Shown here: positions 1-13,223 of the stretch, piece by piece
Layout: each line of letters begins with the position of its first letter
Position numbering within the stretch: the stretch's first letter is position 1
Source: Trichinella spiralis
Taxonomy: Eukaryota > Nematoda > Enoplea > Trichinellida > Trichinellidae
Direction of reading: 5' to 3'
DNA length: 64,000 bases
NCBI GenBank assembly: GCA_000181795.3
Contig: CM012954.1
Span: 12,332,503-12,396,502, forward strand
Notes under the pieces: generated by a model
Seen by the model: only the letters and a program-made list of their open reading frames with translations
Told to the model about the DNA's origin: nothing
Database searches by the model: none
Program-made: the position numbers and the translations under genes

Positions 1-3000
1 CTTCAAAAGCGCCGTGCTTCTTGATCAAACTTTGAACGGCGGCCATGGTGTCGCCGAAATCTTCGACCGACAATACTTGCTGTTTTTCAGTAATCCAAGC
101 TTCTTCTTCTTCGACTTTACCAATGAACACTTGGAATTCTTCGCTTTCATTCAACTTTTTGACACGCCCAAAAGCGATATCTCTCAAGCCGAGCCAATTT
201 TCACGCAAATTGTCGACCCGGCCACGAATCTCGTCGCCGCCCATCTGACCACTGTTGATCAACTGTTCACCTTTTTCAATGACCGAATCGATATTCGGCT
301 GGTGGCTGATGAATTCGTTTTCCAAACGTTTGTGCTTCTTTTTCAAATTTTGCACGCCGGTCAAATCGCGTCCAAAATCATCCGAACTGACCAGAAGTCT
401 CTTTTCTCTTGAAAAAATTCAAAAAATCAAATCTGAAACACCATCAAAACAAAAACATACTTGATCCAAGATTCTTCGTCGTCAATGTCGCGGAAAAATT
501 GATGCAACGTCAAAGCTTCGTTCAATTTTCGTTTACGCTCTTCGGCCAATTCACTCACGCTGAACAAACAAACAAAACAAGCACAATCAAACAAATAATA
601 ATTAATAATTAATAATAATCCATTTATTACCGCTTGTAACGATCGTTGATACTCTTTTGTCGTTCTTCAATTGTCACAGGATCGAATTGGTCATTTTCCA
701 ACAAGCTGCTAGCTTCGGTGTTCATGTCGCGCACACGTTCCGCGTGGGCAGCAATGTCCGCTTCGATCAGTTGATGCTTTTTCAGCAAATTCTGCACCGA
801 CGCCAAATCTTTGCCAAAATCGTCACTGGCTAGCAAAGTTTCAATTTCGCCGAGCCAAAATTCCAAATCCTTGACCGCCGCGATGAAGCTCTGCTGTTTG
901 TTCGCCTCTTTCAGACGGTAACTCTTCTCGGTCGTCTTTTTCACCAACAATTCCCACTGGTCATTCAGCGCGGTCAAACGTTGACTGACCACCGACTCGC
1001 TGCCGGCGCATTTGTTCGAATCGATCAAATTCTGCCCAGCGTACATGATCGTCTGGATACGGTCCGAATTGGCTCCCAGTTCGGCTTCGAACGCCTGTTG
1101 TTTCTGATGTTTGCTTTGTATATTTGTCGGATCACGGTACGATTCTTCCAACGCCACTTGCAATTTTTCGGCAATCCAATTTTCAATTTCATCCGCATCT
1201 CGAGAAAATTGTTGCAAAGTTTGCGATTCGCCGAGCTTGCTGCGCTTTTCAATCAAAGCTTGTTTCAACTTGGCCCAACTGAAATTAATTAATTTATCTA
1301 TTAAACGGTTGTTTCTCAGACAATATGTACAGTTTTTCTTTTCTTACCGATCCAAAACTTGATCCCGTTTACGAATAATGTCCTCTTCGGCGTAGTGACC
1401 ACGATTGACCAGTTGATTGGCAAAACTTTGCAAAGCTGCAATTTTCTCCTGCTGAGAATTGATCGCCTTGTCGAAATCTTCGTGCTTTTTGATCAACGAT
1501 TCCACATTGTCCGGCGACACTTGTTCCTGATTCAAAAACGCCTCCCTGCTCGACATCCAATTTTCCGCCTGCTCGCAGTCGCGGTAGAACAGTTGCAATT
1601 CCAAGCACTGGTCGAGCTTCATCCGGCGCGCCATCCAAGCTTTTTCCAAATTTTCCCGCGCTTCGGCAATCTTGTGCATCTGCTCGACAACGTCCGCCGA
1701 CGCGTAGTGGTGCATGCTCAACAGGTCGTTGCCGAATTGGTCGAACTTTTGGAACATGCCAGCCCGCGCGTCCATTTCCGTCCTGTATTCACTGTGCCGT
1801 TCCAGCAACGCCTCGGCACCGGTCACATCGTTGGCCAACTCGTCGCTGTTCACCAACACCATCGTATTGTTGTTCCAACGTTGCAAATCTCTGAAACAGC
1901 AGACAAAAAAATTTACATAAATAAACAATAAGAACAAGAAAAAAAAATTTCACCTGCAATCGGACAAAAAGCGCTGATAATCGTAAGAATCGAGCAATTT
2001 CTCTTTGCGATTGTTCGCCTTGGATGTCAACGCCGACCAACGATCGTTCAGCTGCAATTGCAAATCGTAAATCTGTTCGGCCGCTTCGGGATGCGTCTGA
2101 CGCAATCGATTCGCAGTTTCGTCCAGTTGGCGAATCTTGAAATTTTAAATTTAATTCTTCTTATTAAAATATTTTTTTTCAATTATGATTTTCTCAAAAT
2201 TCACCTTGTCACCAAGAGCGGCCAAGTCACGTTCCAAGCCTTCGTGTTTCCTCTGCAAAGCTTGAACTGATCTCAAATCACGTCCGAAATCTTCCGAATC
2301 CAACGCGTCATCTTTCTCTTTCATCCAATCTTTCGCCTCATCGACATCCCTGCAACAAAATGGAAAAGTTTCAAAAAACAACGAAAACGCAATCACACAT
2401 TAATGAATGATAGTAAAAAAAAAGTAAACAAACAAACCTGTGGAAACGTTGAACTTCGTGCGCAGAGCCAAGTTGTTGGGCACGTTGGGTAGTGACTTCT
2501 TGAAGCGCTTGCCAGCGTTCGTTCAAATTCTACAAAACAAAAAAAACTCAAATTTCCACTCACAAAGAAATACAGAATCGAATAGAAAAAAAAATGCGCA
2601 CATCAATCTGATGACGTATTTTCACTGCCGCTTCAGTCTGACCAATAGCGGCCAACGCAGTGGATATTTTATTCATCTCCGCTAAGCGGACTTCGTGCGC
2701 TCGCAAATCCGCTTGAAATTCGTCGAATTTCTTTTGCAACACTTCAACTTCTTCCAAATCTTGACCAATTTCGTGACTAGTAGCCAACTGTTCCTGAAAA
2801 GAAACAAAATACATTAACATATGCAAATGAATCATACGTGTGCACAAGGGAAAAAACAGGAATATACATACTTTCGAACGGATCCATTCGGCGAGTTCGT
2901 TCGCTTCGCGCAACAATTGATACCCTTTGCAAGCTTCTTCGAGCTTTTTGCGACGCTGATTGCCCAAATCGAGCAAATGCTGGTACAAATTTTCAATTTG

Positions 3001-6000
3001 TGACTGTTTGGCCGCAATGCTGCTCGACTGGAGCAACTGTTGCTGACTTGACGACAAACCAGGCTCCATCTTTTTCAAATAAGCCACCGGTACAAAACCT
3101 TGGCGATCGTTCACTTCGACTTTCCACCAATCCTGCAAAAAGAAAAAAAATCCAAACCACAACGTCTCACACCCCTCCTCTATTAATTAATTAATAAAAA
3201 CAATTTTATTCTCTTTTTTTCCTCTTCTTTTACTGCTTACCTTATTCGATGAATTCAACAAGGTCAAAACGTCGCCCTTTTTCATCGAAACTTCGCGAGG
3301 TGATTTTTCGCTGTAGTCGTACAAAGCGACAACGCATTCCCGTCCCAATGAGCCAATAATCGTCGTATCAGTCTGAAAAGTAAACAACAGCGGCAAAAAT
3401 TAGCATAAAAATTCGTGTTTCATGTTCGTCTCATCTTCATACTTTGCAATGGTTGACTTGTTCGCGAAGATGTTCAATAGTCGAACGAAACGCTTCCAAA
3501 TCCGACATCAGAGCAGAGTGTTTTTTCAAAAGAGCCTGAAGAAATTTAAGAAAAAAATACCAATTTATTACACATGCAATAATTAATTAATTAATTGATC
3601 AATTGATAAAATTTCTCACTTCGGCCGAGTCTTCGTCTTTACCATAGTCGGCACTGCCGACAATTGGCTCCTTTTCGGACATCCAAGATTCGGCTTCGTT
3701 GGCGTCGGCCAAATACTGATGCGCCATGTAGGAATCTTCCAAATCTTGGCCGCGTTTGTTCGCTTTTTCTTTCAATAACTGCCAGTTGTCTTGCAACGCG
3801 GACAACTTGGCCTTGATCTCCGAAGCCAAGAAATGATCTTACACAAAAAAATAATATTAAAAACAAACGTGGAAAATGTGGAAAAATCAATTACCTTCTT
3901 TCATAATTTCCTCACCAGCGTTGACCACTTTGTTAATTTGCACTTCGTGATTGGCAATTTCGGCCATCAAAGCATTGTGCTTTTTGATCAAATTTTGAAC
4001 ACCGATCAAATCTCGACCTGTTGTAAAAAAGCAAAAAAAAAAGAATTAATTTAATTAAATAATCAATTAATTGAACAAAATCAAACCTCGATTAGTCGAG
4101 TCGGCAATTTGTTCTTTTTCTCGAATCCACGAAAATTCGTCTTCAATGTCGCGGAAGAGCTGATGACCGCGCAGTGATTCGGCGAGCTTCTCTTTGCGAC
4201 GGCTCATCGGCTCTTGAAGAGCGTTGTAACGGCCGATCAGCTTCTGCTCTTTGGCGCGTATGTTGCCGATGTCGAAGTGACCGGCCGCTTCGAACTGGGC
4301 CGCCTGCTGGCCAACGCCCTCGATCCGCTCCGCGTGGGCGTTGACGTCGCATTCGAGCAGCGCGTGCTTCTTTTGCAAATTTTGCACCGATATCAAATCT
4401 TTGCCGTAATCTTCGGACATTAGCTGCGCCTCGACCTCGGCAAGCCACATTTCAATATCTTCCACGTTGCGGTTGAACTGCTGCTGACCGCCGGCCTCTT
4501 TCAACTTGGCCCCTTTCTGCTCAGTGGCCACAACCAAATCGCTCCAACTGTTCTGCACTTCGTCCAAGCGCCTGCTCACGTCATCAGCGGCGTAATGGCC
4601 ACTGCTGACCAGCTCACTTCCACGTTTGTGTATGTCATCCAGACGCGACTTGTTCGCGTGCAATTCTTGCTCAAAATTTGCGTGCTTTTGAATTTTCCCT
4701 TGTATATTTGTCGGATCCTTTTAAAAATTACACACATTCGTATATATATTTTTTTTAATGCAAATTTGAAAATATTTTACCAAGTAATTTTCATCTCGAG
4801 CAGTTTTCAATTTTTCATTTATCCACGACATCATTTCATCGCAGTCGCGTTCAAATTGTTGAAGTCGATACGCATCTTCGAGCATGGTTCGTCGTCGAGC
4901 GGCGCGTTCCAACAGTCCGGCGCGTCGTTGCAAAAGCTATGAACAAACAAAGAAAAATTAATAAACAAAAATTAATTACTTAATTGAATTAAATTTTACC
5001 GCTTGACGACGCAAAGCCACATCGTCGGCCGTGTAGTGTTGCCCTTCGATAAGTTTGGTGGCGAATTCGTCGAACGCTTTAATTTTCTCTTCTTGTGCGG
5101 CCAACGATTTCTCAAAGTCTTCGTGCTTTTTAATCAACGCCTCAACGCTGTCCAAACTTTCGCCCAAATCTTCATTTGCGAGGAAGGCCTGAATAGAAAT
5201 CAGAAAATGAAAAAGATAAACCAAAATATGCAAATTTTTCAAATGCCAAATTGAACGCATTTCGTTCGATAAAAATCTACAATTGCAATTTCAATCATTT
5301 CTCCACTTCTTGGAATAAATATTCGATAAAAGTTCTTTTTTCTTTTAGAAAAAAAAACAACTACTTTCGGACATGCAAAAAATGTCAGAAACAATACTAT
5401 CAAACATCCAGCATAAGAAAACTGGTGCTAGCGAAAAGGTTCTTTGAAATTTTTTCCTTCTATTGCGCATTCTGTCAACCTGATTGCATGCAGTGATCGA
5501 ACAATCAAGCTAATTATATGCGCATCATTGGATGATTATAAATTTCATAATACAGAAACAACATACCTCCTGTTTGGTCATCCACGTTTCAGCTTGATCA
5601 GTATCTCGATAGAACAGTTGCAAATCCATGCATTGCTCGTAAAGAATTCTACGCTCTTCCAATAAAGCCAATAACGCTTCTTTATCAGCAGCTAAAGATT
5701 TAATCTAAAACATATACAACAAGTAAAGTAAACATTATTTCCATCCAGAATTCTATTCAACTTTCATACTGTAAAAGTAATTCTTGTATACTGGTTCTGC
5801 AAAATTATAAATCATATAAAATTCAATTAACATTAACTGAAAATTATCATCACTACATTCATCAGTTCTGTTGCTATTATTTCTTTTTTGAAAAAGTCTT
5901 AAACAAATATGTAAAAAATAAAAACAAACGAACTTTTTCTGCTACTTCATTTTTCTGGGGAATATCTTCAGCAAGAAGACGACGCCCTGCTTCTTCAGTA

Positions 6001-8068
6001 GCTCTGAAACTATCCTCACGAGCATCAATCTCTCCCTAAAGTGCAAAAATGAAAAATAAATAAATAAATAAATAAAATAATGCATCACATACTCGTTGTT
6101 CTTGATGCCGTTCAAGCAGTGCTTCAGCACCAGCTACATCTTTCGCCAATTCGTCAGCCATAATCAAAGCTTTCATATCAGCGATCCAAGAGGTGAGATC
6201 ACGGTAATCTGCAAAAAATCGATGCAACAAAAATGAACGCTCCAAGCCTGCTTTGCGTTCCGCAGCTTTGCGCTTCAACTGTTCCCAATTTTTCAACGCA
6301 TCCAACTTTTTCGATTCAATTGATTCCACACGGTCCGGATGCAAAGATTTCAATCTTTCGGCTTCAATTGCCAAACTTTGAACCTACATAATACGAAATA
6401 AAGCATTAATCACTGCAATGCAATTACCGTATTCCTGTGGATTTTTTCATACCTTCCCATCTAATGCGGCTAAATCTCGTTCTGTGCCTTCGTGTTTCCT
6501 TTGCAATGCTTGTACAGTAGTCAAATCGCGTCCAAAGTCATCAACAGACAAGCCTGAATCTTTTTCCAAAATCCAAGCAATTGTTTCATCTATATCGCGA
6601 TTGAAACGTTGAACTTCATGTGCACCAAACAGACGTTCTTTTCGAGTAACGGATAAATCGTTCAAATGCTTCCATGCTGCTAATAATTCCTGTAAAATAA
6701 ATAAACAAATAAATAAAGCGATAATTAAATTACTTAATTAATCCTTACGTCTCGTTTGTTTTTAATGATTTCCACATCCGGATGACCCTCGTTAATTAGC
6801 TGCTCAGCGCTCAAATTTACCTCAGCAATGCGATACTGCTGATTAGCCAGTTCCTGAAATATTAAAATTTCACATAGCATTTCAAATAAACGTATTTTAA
6901 CATAAATAATACCTTCAAAAAGTCATCAAATTTCTTCTGTAAAACTTCTACATGTTCCAAATCTTGACCAAATTCTTCTGTTGTTACAAATGCTTCTTTA
7001 TCCAAAATCCAGTACATTACTTCGTCGCACTGACGAGTGAATAGCAACAATTTCAACGCTTGCTGCAGGCGTATCCCCTTTTCTGCCAATTTCTGCAAAA
7101 GCTGTTCCCAAAGTGCATGCAATTCATCCAACCGTTCCTACAATTTCAAAAATTATAATTAAAAGAAAAAACAACCAAATCCGTTTCTGCTGTGGAGCAT
7201 TGTTAATTTTATAAATTTACCTTTATAGTTGCATGTGCAAAATGGCCATGCATAATCATATCATTTCCAGTTTTATCCAACTGTAAAATGGCATTGCTGT
7301 GTGCTTGAACTTCTGCTTCAAAAGCTTGATGCTTTTGAATTTTTGCCTTAAAAAACAACAACAATTAGAAAACACTTCAAACTAATTAATATCGGTAAGA
7401 AACATTTCTTTTATTCAGTAGATTACAAATCAATGCAATATTATTCAAAAAATAAAAATTTCGAAAACATAATGCCACTTAAGGAAAATCTCATATTTCA
7501 TACTACTAATTTAGTTGAATTAATTAAATTTTTCAGCTACAGCAAAAAATCTTCTATAGCTCATCATTACGTATTTTAAAGACGATTCACAAAAGTGAGT
7601 CAGCGTTCGCCTAACAAAATGTAACAAAAAAATGAAAAAAATACAAATCGATGAAATGAATCATACCTCTGCTGCATTTTCAAGGGTATTAGTCAGAGTA
7701 AAAATTGCCAATAAAAAAAAATCTATACCTGAAGATTCGTCGGATCTCTGTAGCTTTCTTCCTGAGCTGTCTGCAACTTTTCCAATATCCACAACTGCAG
7801 TTCATCAGCATCGCGCTTAAAATATTGAAATTGACGAGCCTCTTCAAGGCGATCGCGTTTGTTTTGCGCCATTTCTTTGAAAGCTCTGTAATGGCCCAAT
7901 ACTTCGGAACGCCTTTGCTGAAAATGTGATTCAATGTTGAATGAATAAATTGAAAAAAACAACTAAAGTAATATGCCAAACTTGGATATCAGATGCCGTT
8001 TCGAGAATTTTAATCTCTTGTGGAGGTGGAACTTCCAAAACTGGTTCTGGAGGAGTGTGATCGTCCAT
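1..8068 (-). CDS. spc-1: Alpha-spectrin (SPC-1-like), 3' part beyond the window
   Basis: Alpha-spectrin cross-links actin under the plasma membrane as a heterodimer with beta-spectrin. Start ATG at 8068 ([10 protein letters not shown]..., then [10 protein letters not shown], close to the nematode N-terminus). I place 25 exons: 8068-7982, 7917-7729, 7346-7221, 7137-6913, 6853-6749, 6689-6453, 6383-6093, 6035-5934, 5704-5567, 5188-5000, 4936-4781, 4717-4087, 4017-3895, 3837-3620, 3535-3443, 3372-3241, 3132-2872, 2793-2602, 2529-2438, 2349-2205, 2135-1954, 1890-1348, 1278-631, 559-461, 407-1. All phases agree, giving about 1,870 residues of a roughly 2,400-residue protein. Triple-helical repeats are obvious from recurring W and KKH/RKH signatures (DLxxVQxLxKKH). 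An SH3 domain ([14 protein letters not shown], then DWWKVEV) lies near residues 980-1036, the usual place in alpha-spectrin. The last repeats and the EF-hands are off the left edge. The exon 8 donor (GTTCGT) is atypical. Confidence 0.97.
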
Positions 8069-10176
8069 TTTGAACACAGATGAATGTATCTAAATGAACA
8101 ATTTATATACAATTAACTTTCAAAATTTGTCATCATTATTTGTGATGAAAATTATTATTTTCAAGCGATTTCAATATCCACCGAATATCTAGAATTCCTA
8201 TGGGTCAGTGGAGTTAACGGGTCATTTTCCTTTCACCAAGGACAAATAAAATGACAGCTCGCAAACTAGCTAGCAAAACAACAGCAGCAACAACTGTTTG
8301 TTGAAAACGGACGCTGTCCAAATCAGAGACAAACTAGTTTCAGCTGAACAAAACGAAAGTAAAAGAAGAAGAAGAAGAAGAACTATTTCTCACGTTGAAA
8401 CCAATCATGTCAACTAGTCAACAACCAAATATTTATCATTTGTGTACTTCGAAATGTAAAAGCACATGGCAAACGTTGGTCAGCTCGTTTGATACGATAA
8501 AGCCAAACGAAGGATGGCGCTCAGTGTTAGCAACACACGTTCAAAGCTTAATCGATTCGCGCTGACTAGAAGGAAACGAGCAAACGCGAGAGATCGATCA
8601 TGAAAAATATGTGATGGCCACAGCTGGCTAAACAGCCGACGCCGAATATTCTCTCACACATGCTAATGATCTCAAAAAGATATGAAACGTAGATAAAACT
8701 TAACCAACTCTACATCACAAATAAAAAGTAATAAGCAAATCGATTTCAATGACAAATTACTACAAATAAAAAATCAAAGATAAATTGCTTCATTCAAAAA
8801 ATTTAAATAAATGAAAATTTAACAGTAACAAAGAAATAACTTTTAGTAAAAAAAATGACAGATATTTATACCACTGATTCGATAAAAGAGAGAAGTGTGA
8901 TGAAAACTAAGGCAAGGTCATTCAGCGGACCAATATAACCGCGACGCAAACAACTTCACTGTCAACAGTGATTAATGTAGGCAATGAAAAAAGAACACGG
9001 ACACGCAGATACTTCTGAGTTTACGTGAAAGTGAACTTGCTTCAGCAAAAAATAATGTGAGCACCGTAATTCACAATCGCACCGCAAAAACGAAATACCG
9101 ACTATGATACTAACCAATGAAACAGTAACCTACAAAATCAAAATTGATGCGCAGGCTTAAAATTCATATCACAATAAATTAATAAATAGAAACAGAAAAG
9201 AATGAAAACATAATAATTAAATAAAAATTATATTAAAAAAAATTAAATTACAAATATTGAACAACTTAGAAAACTCGAAATCTACCGTAATCAGAAGCAA
9301 TATTTTTGAATTTCTGACTAATACACTGCCAGATGTAATTTATCATAAAAAAAGATTTTTGCATAATAATTAAAATTTTTTTTCTATTTTTCATAAATAT
9401 AAAAAATGTGCAAAATGCAAGACCAGCATCTTTAGCCAGCCTAACGCATTTTCCCAATAGAAGCTGTTTTCTAAAAATAAGTTGAAAAATTGTTTCCTAC
9501 CATATATATGCTACATTCGTAAGTCAAAATGTAAGATTTTCAAAGCAGTTTTATCAATAACAGTCAGAAATATTTTGAAATTATCTACAGTAATCTCACA
9601 AATTACCGTGACGCGACATACAGGAGCCTGAAAATGCAGAATTCCGAGTTGCTGATTCAAATTTCTTTATTGGTCAATGTTAAATGTAGTTTTTGCTACA
9701 GTCATCAGTTTTTTCTACAGTATATATTGAGAAAAACTAAAATGGGCTTAAGCTTACACTTAAAATCTTTAAATATTTTCAAAGTTGTTGCTGATTTGAA
9801 AGTAACTAACTTTGAAAGATTAAATTAGGCTTAACTTTAGAGATTTGGACAATTTTTTCATTATTATCAAAGCTAAAAATTAACAGCTTTTTTAGTGTTC
9901 TCCAAAATGACTTCACAAAATTGTACAACGATCAATTTTCATGGAAGAAGTTTACTTTTTAATTTTTATAACTTTGATACCATAACGTTACCCGCAAATT
10001 TTAATGACAAAATTATCATACATGAAAATGACACAGCACTTCTTTTAAAAGTTGCATACTTCAACAGATAAACAAAGAGATCAATTTTAAAGGTTGAATC
10101 GTACATTTCTCGAAGTATCTGGGCAGTTATTTCATTAAAGCTCATGTAATTTGCAACGCTTTGAAAAGCAATGGTT
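8069..10176. other. Intergenic/upstream region of alpha-spectrin
   Basis: About 2.1 kb between the spectrin start codon and the PIG-C stop codon. It should hold the spectrin 5' UTR and promoter and the PIG-C 3' UTR. It is AT-rich, with a short GAA-type microsatellite at about 8362-8381. The part from 8200 to 8650 is less AT-rich than the rest and is the likeliest promoter. The short open frames here show no family resemblance, and no RNA gene was recognised. Confidence 0.6.
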
Positions 10177-11717
10177 TTAATTAAGTGATGCTTCTTCCCA
10201 TGCGCCATGCAGAGTTCTAAAAAGTAAAATTAAAACGGAACATTAATGTTACACTAACAACAGAAAATAACATTAATAAAACCTTTTCATGGATTGCATT
10301 ACTACAAACAATGCTGAACAAATTAAAGTGATGAAAATATGCAAAACCACATATAGCAGTGTCATCACACGAGATAACGGGTACATCGACGCTGTGACAC
10401 ATATGGCAAGACACATGGCCAATGGGACATTAGTTGTAGGATAAATTTCCTGATAAAAATAGAATATTTAGTAAAATATAATAAACAAAAAGCATGTTCA
10501 AAAATGGCATGAAAAAAACTTACCAATAATTTTCCCCGAAGTAATGGCCAAACAACAAAAATTACCACTGAACAAGTTAATAAAGTGAAAACTTCATTTC
10601 TGCTTGACAAACGAGAAACTAAACAAACAGTGCCAAAGATGCCTGCATTCATTGACAACGCTGAACTAACCCTGAAAAACGAGATCTAGAAAAAGAGATA
10701 TTCAAATGTTTTTTGAAAAATTATTTCAACTTACATGACAACATCACAACCATAATTGCAAAAAATAATATTCACCAGAAACATAAAAACGCTGGTAGCA
10801 ACTGTGGAATCTGTGCTAACGGTCGCCGTCAAAGTTTGACACACGGGGCTGAAGCCGTAAGCGTAACCGGCGTAAAGTATAATTGTTTTCAAACTTATAA
10901 AGTCTAAAAAATACACCTTCATAAAATATTCTTTAAATTAACAATCAAAAATAAAGCCGAACAAGATTTTAAAAAATCATTTATATTTAAGAATTTTCTT
11001 TTTTAATATTATAAATAGCATACTTACTATAGCCAGATGATTTCAAATCATCAGTTTCGTTGAGTAACTTTAAATATAATAAATAGCCAATAAAAAAAGT
11101 CAGTAGAGTTATTGCAAATACAGATTCCCAGGCGATCATGCCCATATAACTGTACGTAAATATAATCACAAACAAAATGACCGAACTGATGTGGTGCATA
11201 ACATAACAAGAACCAAGAACAGCTTCAGTAAATGTCACTTTTTTTAGATTAACTAAAATAAAAAAAAATCATTCTACTTGATGTTTTAATCAATTTTAAT
11301 TTGAATAAAAACCATTCATAAAACAGAGATCATATTACTGGATGTAAAGTCGACACAAGAATTTTACACTTCTTGTATAGTAAAATAATAAATTGCTCAG
11401 TGTAGTTGTCGTCTCATAATACATTAAACAATCTGAATAGCATGTAAAATAAAAACAGTCTCATTTCTAACTAATAAGAAAAAATTAGCATAAACTTTAA
11501 GAAAAGAAAAACAAATTATTTCCTGCTCAATTACAAGTTATCTGTTAAACATGGCTAACGAAGGAATACCATTCTTTCGAAGGCTGTTGATGAATTGAGG
11601 CCCGGAATAATTATCCGGAAATGGCTGCTTGAGGTAAAGAACTCTTTTCCATTTATTTTCTTTAGTAACATTTTTAAAAATTCCATTGCATGCATTTCTG
11701 CGCCTTTTAACAACCAT
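10177..11717 (-). CDS. pigc: PIG-C, GPI-GlcNAc transferase subunit C
   Basis: PIG-C (yeast GPI2) is a multi-pass ER membrane subunit of the complex that transfers GlcNAc to phosphatidylinositol, the first step of GPI-anchor synthesis. Six exons: 11717-11570, 11252-11028, 10903-10735, 10671-10524, 10449-10283 and 10216-10177. They join in phase to 298 residues; the human protein has 297. Diagnostic blocks are [12 protein letters not shown] near the N-terminus, [38 protein letters not shown] with CLVSRL, and the C-terminal [10 protein letters not shown] before the stop. Several hydrophobic segments lie between them. The codon at 11723 is GTG, so ATG at 11717 is used. A TAG acceptor-like site lies 8 bases upstream of it. 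The last donor (AG|GTTTTA) is weak but is fixed by the conserved tail. Confidence 0.95.
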
Positions 11718-11724
11718 AGACACC

Positions 11725-11731
11725 CTAAATT
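11725..11731 (-). promoter_or_regulatory. Candidate trans-splice/5' UTR acceptor of PIG-C
   Basis: On the minus strand AATTTAG stands 7 bases before the PIG-C start codon. This is the usual place for a spliced-leader or 5' UTR splice acceptor in nematode genes. Only the motif and its position support the call. Confidence 0.35.
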
Positions 11732-13210
11732 AACAAAACTCGTTCTCGAAACAACATTTCTGATGAAATTTTATATTAAAACAATTATGCACTTTAGATA
11801 TAAATTGTAGGAATAAATATACCTATCTCACCGACCTTTCTAGCCAGTTACAAATCTTCCTAATCACTATTGAACTTCATATATTTAATATAATTCATGT
11901 AAAACAAAAATTTTTTATAAAATGATAAGAAAACTTCATCAAGAAACAAATTTCAAATAAACATTTAATGAATCAATTTTATTAACACAAACTACAGTAT
12001 TTCAAATGATGGTACTGTACATGTTTTTCCAAAGTTATACTATGATAATCATTTCTTTTTACTGTATTTGAGCTTTCATTTTTGAATGGTTATCGTAGCG
12101 CAATTCACAAAATTCTTGAGAGCAGTTGAAGTAAGTTCATTAAATTTGAACGTATTGTTCGTAAAATAAGCTCTGCACAGCGTTAATTTAATTGGAATAC
12201 ACATGAATCAGCTCACCATGCAAAAGATATTTAATTTTTGCTAATATATAACTTTATAAGTAAATTTATTGATTGAAATTGTTTTGTAATTCCTAAATTT
12301 TATTTATTTATTTAAGTATGTTATTTATGGTATAATTTTATAAATATAAGTATTATTATAAGTTGTTTATAAGTAGTGTTATGGTTTGCATATTTTAGAG
12401 ATTGCATATTATGTAGAACTATTCTTATGAAGTGTAATCTCTACATTACTGTTACGTTTGTAAATGATTTCCAAATTCTTAAAATTTTTGCACTAGCAGT
12501 GATTATAGGTATCTCTGCACTGTAAATGTTAAATTAGAATATCATAAAAATGTAGGGATCATAATTATATATAATTTAGGTGCAATTATAGTAATGGCAA
12601 ATAGCGTAGATGTTTTAAGATGTGAATTTGCAGTATTTTTATTGAAATATTTATCATTATTGCTTGAAGATTTTCGATTTAATGAATCTTTAAATCATTA
12701 GTTATTGCTTTTTGAATTCTAGATTTTTACTTTTATGTTTCTTTCGTCTTTTTCTTTTCTTGAAATGTGACAGTGTTATGCCGAAAAATACTGGTTTCTT
12801 TAAACTTAGTGTTTTAATGAAAAATGTTACACGAATGTCATTTATTTATTTGTGTTAGTATATGTTTAGAAATTTTGGAATGTGGACTTATTGATTCTTT
12901 GTAAATCTTTCTACGAATTCATAATGATATTGATCTGTTTCATTCGTTGCAGCAGAGTATTTCTATGATATTAAATAAGTTTTAGAGAATATACATGTAT
13001 GTCTGTGTTTGCGTGTGCATTGTATATACACATATAATAGTCTAGTAAATTTCAAAGAATTTGTAGAAGCAATAAATTTTAAAATAAATATTACTATTTA
13101 TTTTTTAATGATTTTATTGTTATGCATAAATTTTTATTTTACTGTTAATAAAATATATATAAATAAAGTACGATGATAACTTATTAACATTTTGTGTATG
13201 AGTGTATGAT

Positions 13211-13215
13211 TTCAG
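13211..13215 (+). promoter_or_regulatory. Candidate trans-splice/5' UTR acceptor of lipin
   Basis: TTCAG preceded by a mixed T/A-rich stretch ends 8 bases before the lipin ATG. The site fits the nematode acceptor consensus and could accept a spliced leader or join a non-coding first exon. Confidence 0.4.
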
Positions 13216-13223
13216 GTAGGATA

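Larger units (their letters stand above)
11718..13223. promoter_or_regulatory. Divergent intergenic region, PIG-C / lipin
   Basis: This 1.5 kb, very AT-rich spacer separates the start codons of PIG-C (minus) and lipin (plus), so promoters for both should lie here. No open frame of substance and no RNA gene was seen. The right end has a candidate splice or trans-splice acceptor just before the lipin ATG. Calling it regulatory is inference from the head-to-head layout. Confidence 0.45.

Noticed and set aside
3570-3600. TTAATTAATTAATT-type palindromes in several spectrin introns
   Set aside because: Simple AT low-complexity sequence, frequent everywhere in this window.
4143-4448. Arg-rich 101-codon frame within spectrin exon 12 and similar overlapping frames on both strands from 1 to 8000
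   Set aside because: They lie in other frames of well-supported alpha-spectrin exons and have composition typical of shifted coding DNA.
9966-10208. 80-codon minus-strand frame after PIG-C
   Set aside because: Its beginning overlaps the last PIG-C exon in another frame; the rest is AT-rich sequence without similarity.
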